Part shown: piece by piece, positions 37,819 through 40,715 of the stretch | Layout of the letters: the number at the start of each line of letters is the position of its first letter | How positions within the stretch are numbered: position 1 is the first letter of the stretch | NCBI GenBank assembly: GCA_947448495.1 | Contig: CANFNX010000004.1 | Coordinates: 1-40,715 of the forward strand | Origin: Bacteriovoracaceae bacterium | GTDB lineage: Bacteria; Bdellovibrionota; Bacteriovoracia; Bacteriovoracales; Bacteriovoracaceae | Direction: 5' to 3' | DNA length: 40,715 nucleotides | Program-made: the position numbers and the translations under genes | The notes under the pieces: model-generated | Told to the model about the DNA's origin: nothing | Database searches by the model: none | Seen by the model: only the letters and a program-made list of their open reading frames with translations

Positions 37819-38785
37819 AACCCCTCTGCTGCTTTGGTTTGGTGTTCTAACTGCTCTGTTTTGGTCATTTGATTATTGGAAAATATTTCTGCGTTCACCT
37901 TTGTATTTTCCGGTAGGAACTAATGCCAATCCATGGATCAAAAAATCCCTTCGGGTGATCTTGTTCTTTGTTGGATTAGTAGGGTGGGCGTATTTGAGTT
38001 ACTCTCTCATGCAGCCCAGACTTCCACAGAAATTTACCCCTTCAAATATTGAAGTAAACGATATTATACTTTGCATTGATGTCTCACGATCAATGTTGGC
38101 GGAAGATATTAAGCCTAATCGTCTCGAAGTTGCTAAAAATAGAATCCGAGACTTTGTGAAACTCCGTCCGACAGACAGAATCGCAGTTGTGATTTTTTCT
38201 GAGAAGGTTTTTACCCTCTTACCTCTCACCACAGATCCGGCATTAGTCGATCAAGTGTTGTCAGAAATCTCGATAGGGTACTTGGGGAGTGGGACTAACA
38301 TTGGCGATGGGCTTGCTTTATCAGTGGCGAGAGCTGTGAATTCCGATACAAAGAATAAAGTCATTATCCTTTTGACCGATGGGGTGGCCAACGTGGGAAC
38401 GATGACTCCGATCCAGGCCGCAGAAGAAGCAAAGAAATATGGCATAAAAGTCTACACTATCGGTCTTGGGACTGATGAGGATGCGAAAATCCCAGTTGGT
38501 AATGGAATCTTTGGAACTCAATACCAACTTATTCCTGGTGGTTCTATTGATTATAAAACTCTGAAAGAAATGAGTGATTTGACGGGAGGGAAATTCTATC
38601 CAGCAAAGAGTAATGGCGCCCTTAGGGAAATTCTAGATGATATCCAAAATCTGGAAAAAACTGAAATTAAAGTAAATCATAAAATCGTCTACGATGAAAA
38701 GTTCTACCACTACTTAATGATTGGGGTTGCAATCCTTTTCCTCGTTGAACTTATAAGAAAACTTTTCATGAGGGATGTGGTATGA
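37808..38785 (+). CDS. batA: VWA-domain membrane protein BatA
   Basis: MIDAS DVSRS in IILCIDVSRSMLAEDIKPNR, flanking TM segments. Confidence 0.88.
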   Translation: MEFKTPLLLWFGVLTALFWSFDYWKIFLRSPLYFPVGTNANPWIKKSLRVILFFVGLVGWAYLSYSLMQPRLPQKFTPSNIEVNDIILCIDVSRSMLAEDIKPNRLEVAKNRIRDFVKLRPTDRIAVVIFSEKVFTLLPLTTDPALVDQVLSEISIGYLGSGTNIGDGLALSVARAVNSDTKNKVIILLTDGVANVGTMTPIQAAEEAKKYGIKVYTIGLGTDEDAKIPVGNGIFGTQYQLIPGGSIDYKTLKEMSDLTGGKFYPAKSNGALREILDDIQNLEKTEIKVNHKIVYDEKFYHYLMIGVAILFLVELIRKLFMRDVV

Positions 38786-40530
38786 ATTTTCAACATCTTG
38801 ATCATCTCCCTTTTTTAATTCTTGGTCTTTTTGTGTTTATTGTGGCGATCATTTGGCTTGAGATAAAATTTTTTAGTATGGTTCGACTGTATTGGTTCTA
38901 TAAGCGTAGCTTTTTTAGCTACCTCTCTACTTTTCTTTTGATCATCGGCTTCAGTCTACTCGTCCTTAGTCTTTTAGACTTGCGTGGGCCGGAAGAAAAA
39001 ATTAAGGCGGGAGTGCCAACTGAGAGAACGATAATTTTAATTGATACGTCCGCTTCGATGTTGGCCGAAGATGTGAAACCAAGTCGATTGCAAAAAGCCG
39101 TCCTCGTGGCAAAGCATTTTGCTCGAAAAGCCGCTGGACAACAATTATCCATCGTGGCATTCGCAGAAATACAAAAGAAAATTGTGCCTTTCACTAATGA
39201 TCTAGATCTCATTGATGCTCGCTTAGAAAGCATCAAAAATCTGCGAAATCAGAATGGTTCCTCTGCCCTCTCTGTTGCAATTCAGGAAAGTATCCAGTAC
39301 TTCAAGGAAACGGGAGACGCGCGCGGTAATCTTTTAGTGCTAACAGATGGTGAAGAAACGGCTGAGGATATAAAACTCAATATGCCGAAAGACATTCACC
39401 TGGCGCTGGTTGGGGTCGGGACGACTCAAGGTGGTCGAATACCGCTCGATGATGGACATGGTTTTCGTTTCGGTTATAAAAAAAATAAAGGGCTTGATGT
39501 TATTACCAAACTTCATGAAGGATTTTTCAAAAAAATCGTTTCTGATGTACCTTCGGGGGAATACTGGCTTGCCAATACTTATAATTTTCCAACGGATGAA
39601 ATTTTAGAGTTTTTCAAGGCAGAGAAGTCCAAGGGAGATAAGCAGCAAGATATGGTGGTGCGACCAGTTCTCATGGAATATTTAGTTGTGCCTGCTTTAA
39701 TATTGTTGATTCTCGCCTATTTCTTTAAATCCATTAAAGTCTTCAGTCTCGGTCTGTTACTCGTCATTTTGCCTGTTCAAGCAGAAGAGAACGTCGAGCT
39801 CTCTCCCGAAATTATTTCCCAAATGGATCACCTGAAAAATGGAGATCTGAATCAATTACAAAAAGTAAAACTTGCGGATGATTTACTAAAGGCCGGTGCC
39901 ACCGACGAAGCCCTCGCCCTTTATGAGGAAAATCTTCCTTCTCTTGGGCGAGATCAAATTCCTCCAGAAGCTTATTTAAATTATGGCACTGGCTTATTGC
40001 AAAAAGGCGAAGCTCAAGAGGGATTTGAGGTTTATGACAAGTTACTGAATTCACTTCCAGCAAATTCTGAAAAAAAGAAGCAGATTAAAGACATGATTGA
40101 AAAAAATGTTTTGAGCTTTTTTAAAACTCAAAAACAAAAACAAGATCAGCAAAAAAAAGAGCAACAAGATAAGCAGAATCAAAAACAGAACCAAAGTGGT
40201 GAGGGAAGCTCTCAAAATTCATCCGGTCAGCAACAGCAAAACAAACAACAAAACCCACAAAATAGTGATCAAAAAGATCAGAATAAGAAAGATAAGTCTG
40301 AGAAAGAGAAAGATCAAAAAGATAAAAATAGTGATGAGGCCGAAAATAATGATCGTCCTAAAGAGAAGCCAGAGAATCAAGAGGGTCCAAAAAAACCACT
40401 CCCTCCTCAGAAGTTAGAGCCTAAGTTAAAGCAGTTAATGTCTGATGATCGACAACTACAATTAAAAATTATTGAACAAGGAACCCGAGAAATGAATCGT
40501 AGAAAGAATCGGGATAATAAGGATTGGTAA
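38782..40530 (+). CDS. BatB-BatC fusion: VWA domain, TM segments, TPR-like region and K/Q/D/N-rich tail
   Basis: MIDAS DTSAS, TPR-like LADDLLKAGATDEALALYEENL, low-complexity KQKQDQQKKEQQDKQNQKQNQ... tail. Confidence 0.85.
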   Translation: MNFQHLDHLPFLILGLFVFIVAIIWLEIKFFSMVRLYWFYKRSFFSYLSTFLLIIGFSLLVLSLLDLRGPEEKIKAGVPTERTIILIDTSASMLAEDVKPSRLQKAVLVAKHFARKAAGQQLSIVAFAEIQKKIVPFTNDLDLIDARLESIKNLRNQNGSSALSVAIQESIQYFKETGDARGNLLVLTDGEETAEDIKLNMPKDIHLALVGVGTTQGGRIPLDDGHGFRFGYKKNKGLDVITKLHEGFFKKIVSDVPSGEYWLANTYNFPTDEILEFFKAEKSKGDKQQDMVVRPVLMEYLVVPALILLILAYFFKSIKVFSLGLLLVILPVQAEENVELSPEIISQMDHLKNGDLNQLQKVKLADDLLKAGATDEALALYEENLPSLGRDQIPPEAYLNYGTGLLQKGEAQEGFEVYDKLLNSLPANSEKKKQIKDMIEKNVLSFFKTQKQKQDQQKKEQQDKQNQKQNQSGEGSSQNSSGQQQQNKQQNPQNSDQKDQNKKDKSEKEKDQKDKNSDEAENNDRPKEKPENQEGPKKPLPPQKLEPKLKQLMSDDRQLQLKIIEQGTREMNRRKNRDNKDW

Positions 40531-40531
40531 A

Positions 40532-40715
40532 ATGAAACAGCTTTTTTTAATTTTTATCACCCTATTCGCTTCGTTAAGCTATGCGGATGAAGTAAAAATT
40601 GATCTTAATCCCTCAAAACCAGTTGTCGGTGAAGTTTTTCAAGCTGTCTTTCATATTTTTACCAATCTGAATGAAGAGCCCGTGATTAATTTTAGTCCTT
40701 ATAAAATTGAAGTGG
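40532..40715 (+). CDS. batD: Probable BatD, N-terminal part (truncated by window)
   Basis: ATG 40532; MKQLFLIFITLFASLSYADEVKIDLNPSKPVVGEVFQAVFHIFTNLNEEPVINFSPYKIEV; signal peptide plus BatD-like start, open to window end. Confidence 0.75.
   Translation, partial: MKQLFLIFITLFASLSYADEVKIDLNPSKPVVGEVFQAVFHIFTNLNEEPVINFSPYKIEV

Noticed and set aside
40120-40420. Q/K-rich repetitive DNA at the end of the BatB-BatC gene considered as a tandem repeat array
   Set aside because: Irregular low-complexity coding sequence with no constant repeat unit; also gives a spurious 40196-40417 ORF.
1-40715. CRISPR arrays, IS elements, prophage, toxin-antitoxin pairs, tRNA genes
   Set aside because: No direct-repeat arrays, transposase/integrase motifs, phage modules or cloverleaf-like sequences recognised by eye; a tool search could still find weak cases.

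Overview
The window is a gene-dense chromosomal segment of a moderately low-GC, flagellated Gram-negative-type bacterium. Gene content (single-domain secreted transpeptidase, large lipoproteins, RNase J, fli genes, Bat operon) suggests the Bdellovibrio/Bacteriovorax group, but that assignment is inference. It opens with the 3' end of ftsA and complete ftsZ, followed by a minus-strand udk / RNase J / B-box-like zinc-finger membrane protein block. Next come prmA-rsmE-RDD-rfaE2, a short flagellin with a sigma-28-like promoter and structured leader, and a PilZ protein with an LpxH-like phosphoesterase. A long minus-strand cluster follows: fliD-fliS-FliT-like-GT9-like-hypothetical-histidine kinase-receiver-nadK-recN. 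After it are a stand-alone small-protein gene, cysQ/nth (convergent overlap), rlmE, a single-domain transpeptidase, lepB, and mutS2 and an rqcH-like gene arranged back to back. The window ends with a secreted protein, a 1274-aa lipoprotein, an RlmI-like methyltransferase, and a MoxR/DUF58/Bat operon with a BatB-BatC fusion. The strongest finding is the zero-gap divergent mutS2/rqcH pair: the start codons form CATATG, Smr and KOW-like segments are present in MutS2, and the DR motif is retained in the RqcH-like protein. This suggests a compact ribosome-collision/ribosome-quality-control locus. Secondary findings are a 16-bp-arm inverted repeat filling the nadK-recN gap, a structured non-coding region upstream of fliD, a two-component pair chained to nadK by 4-bp overlaps, and an autonomous small-protein unit. 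No tRNA, rRNA, CRISPR array, IS element or prophage was seen.
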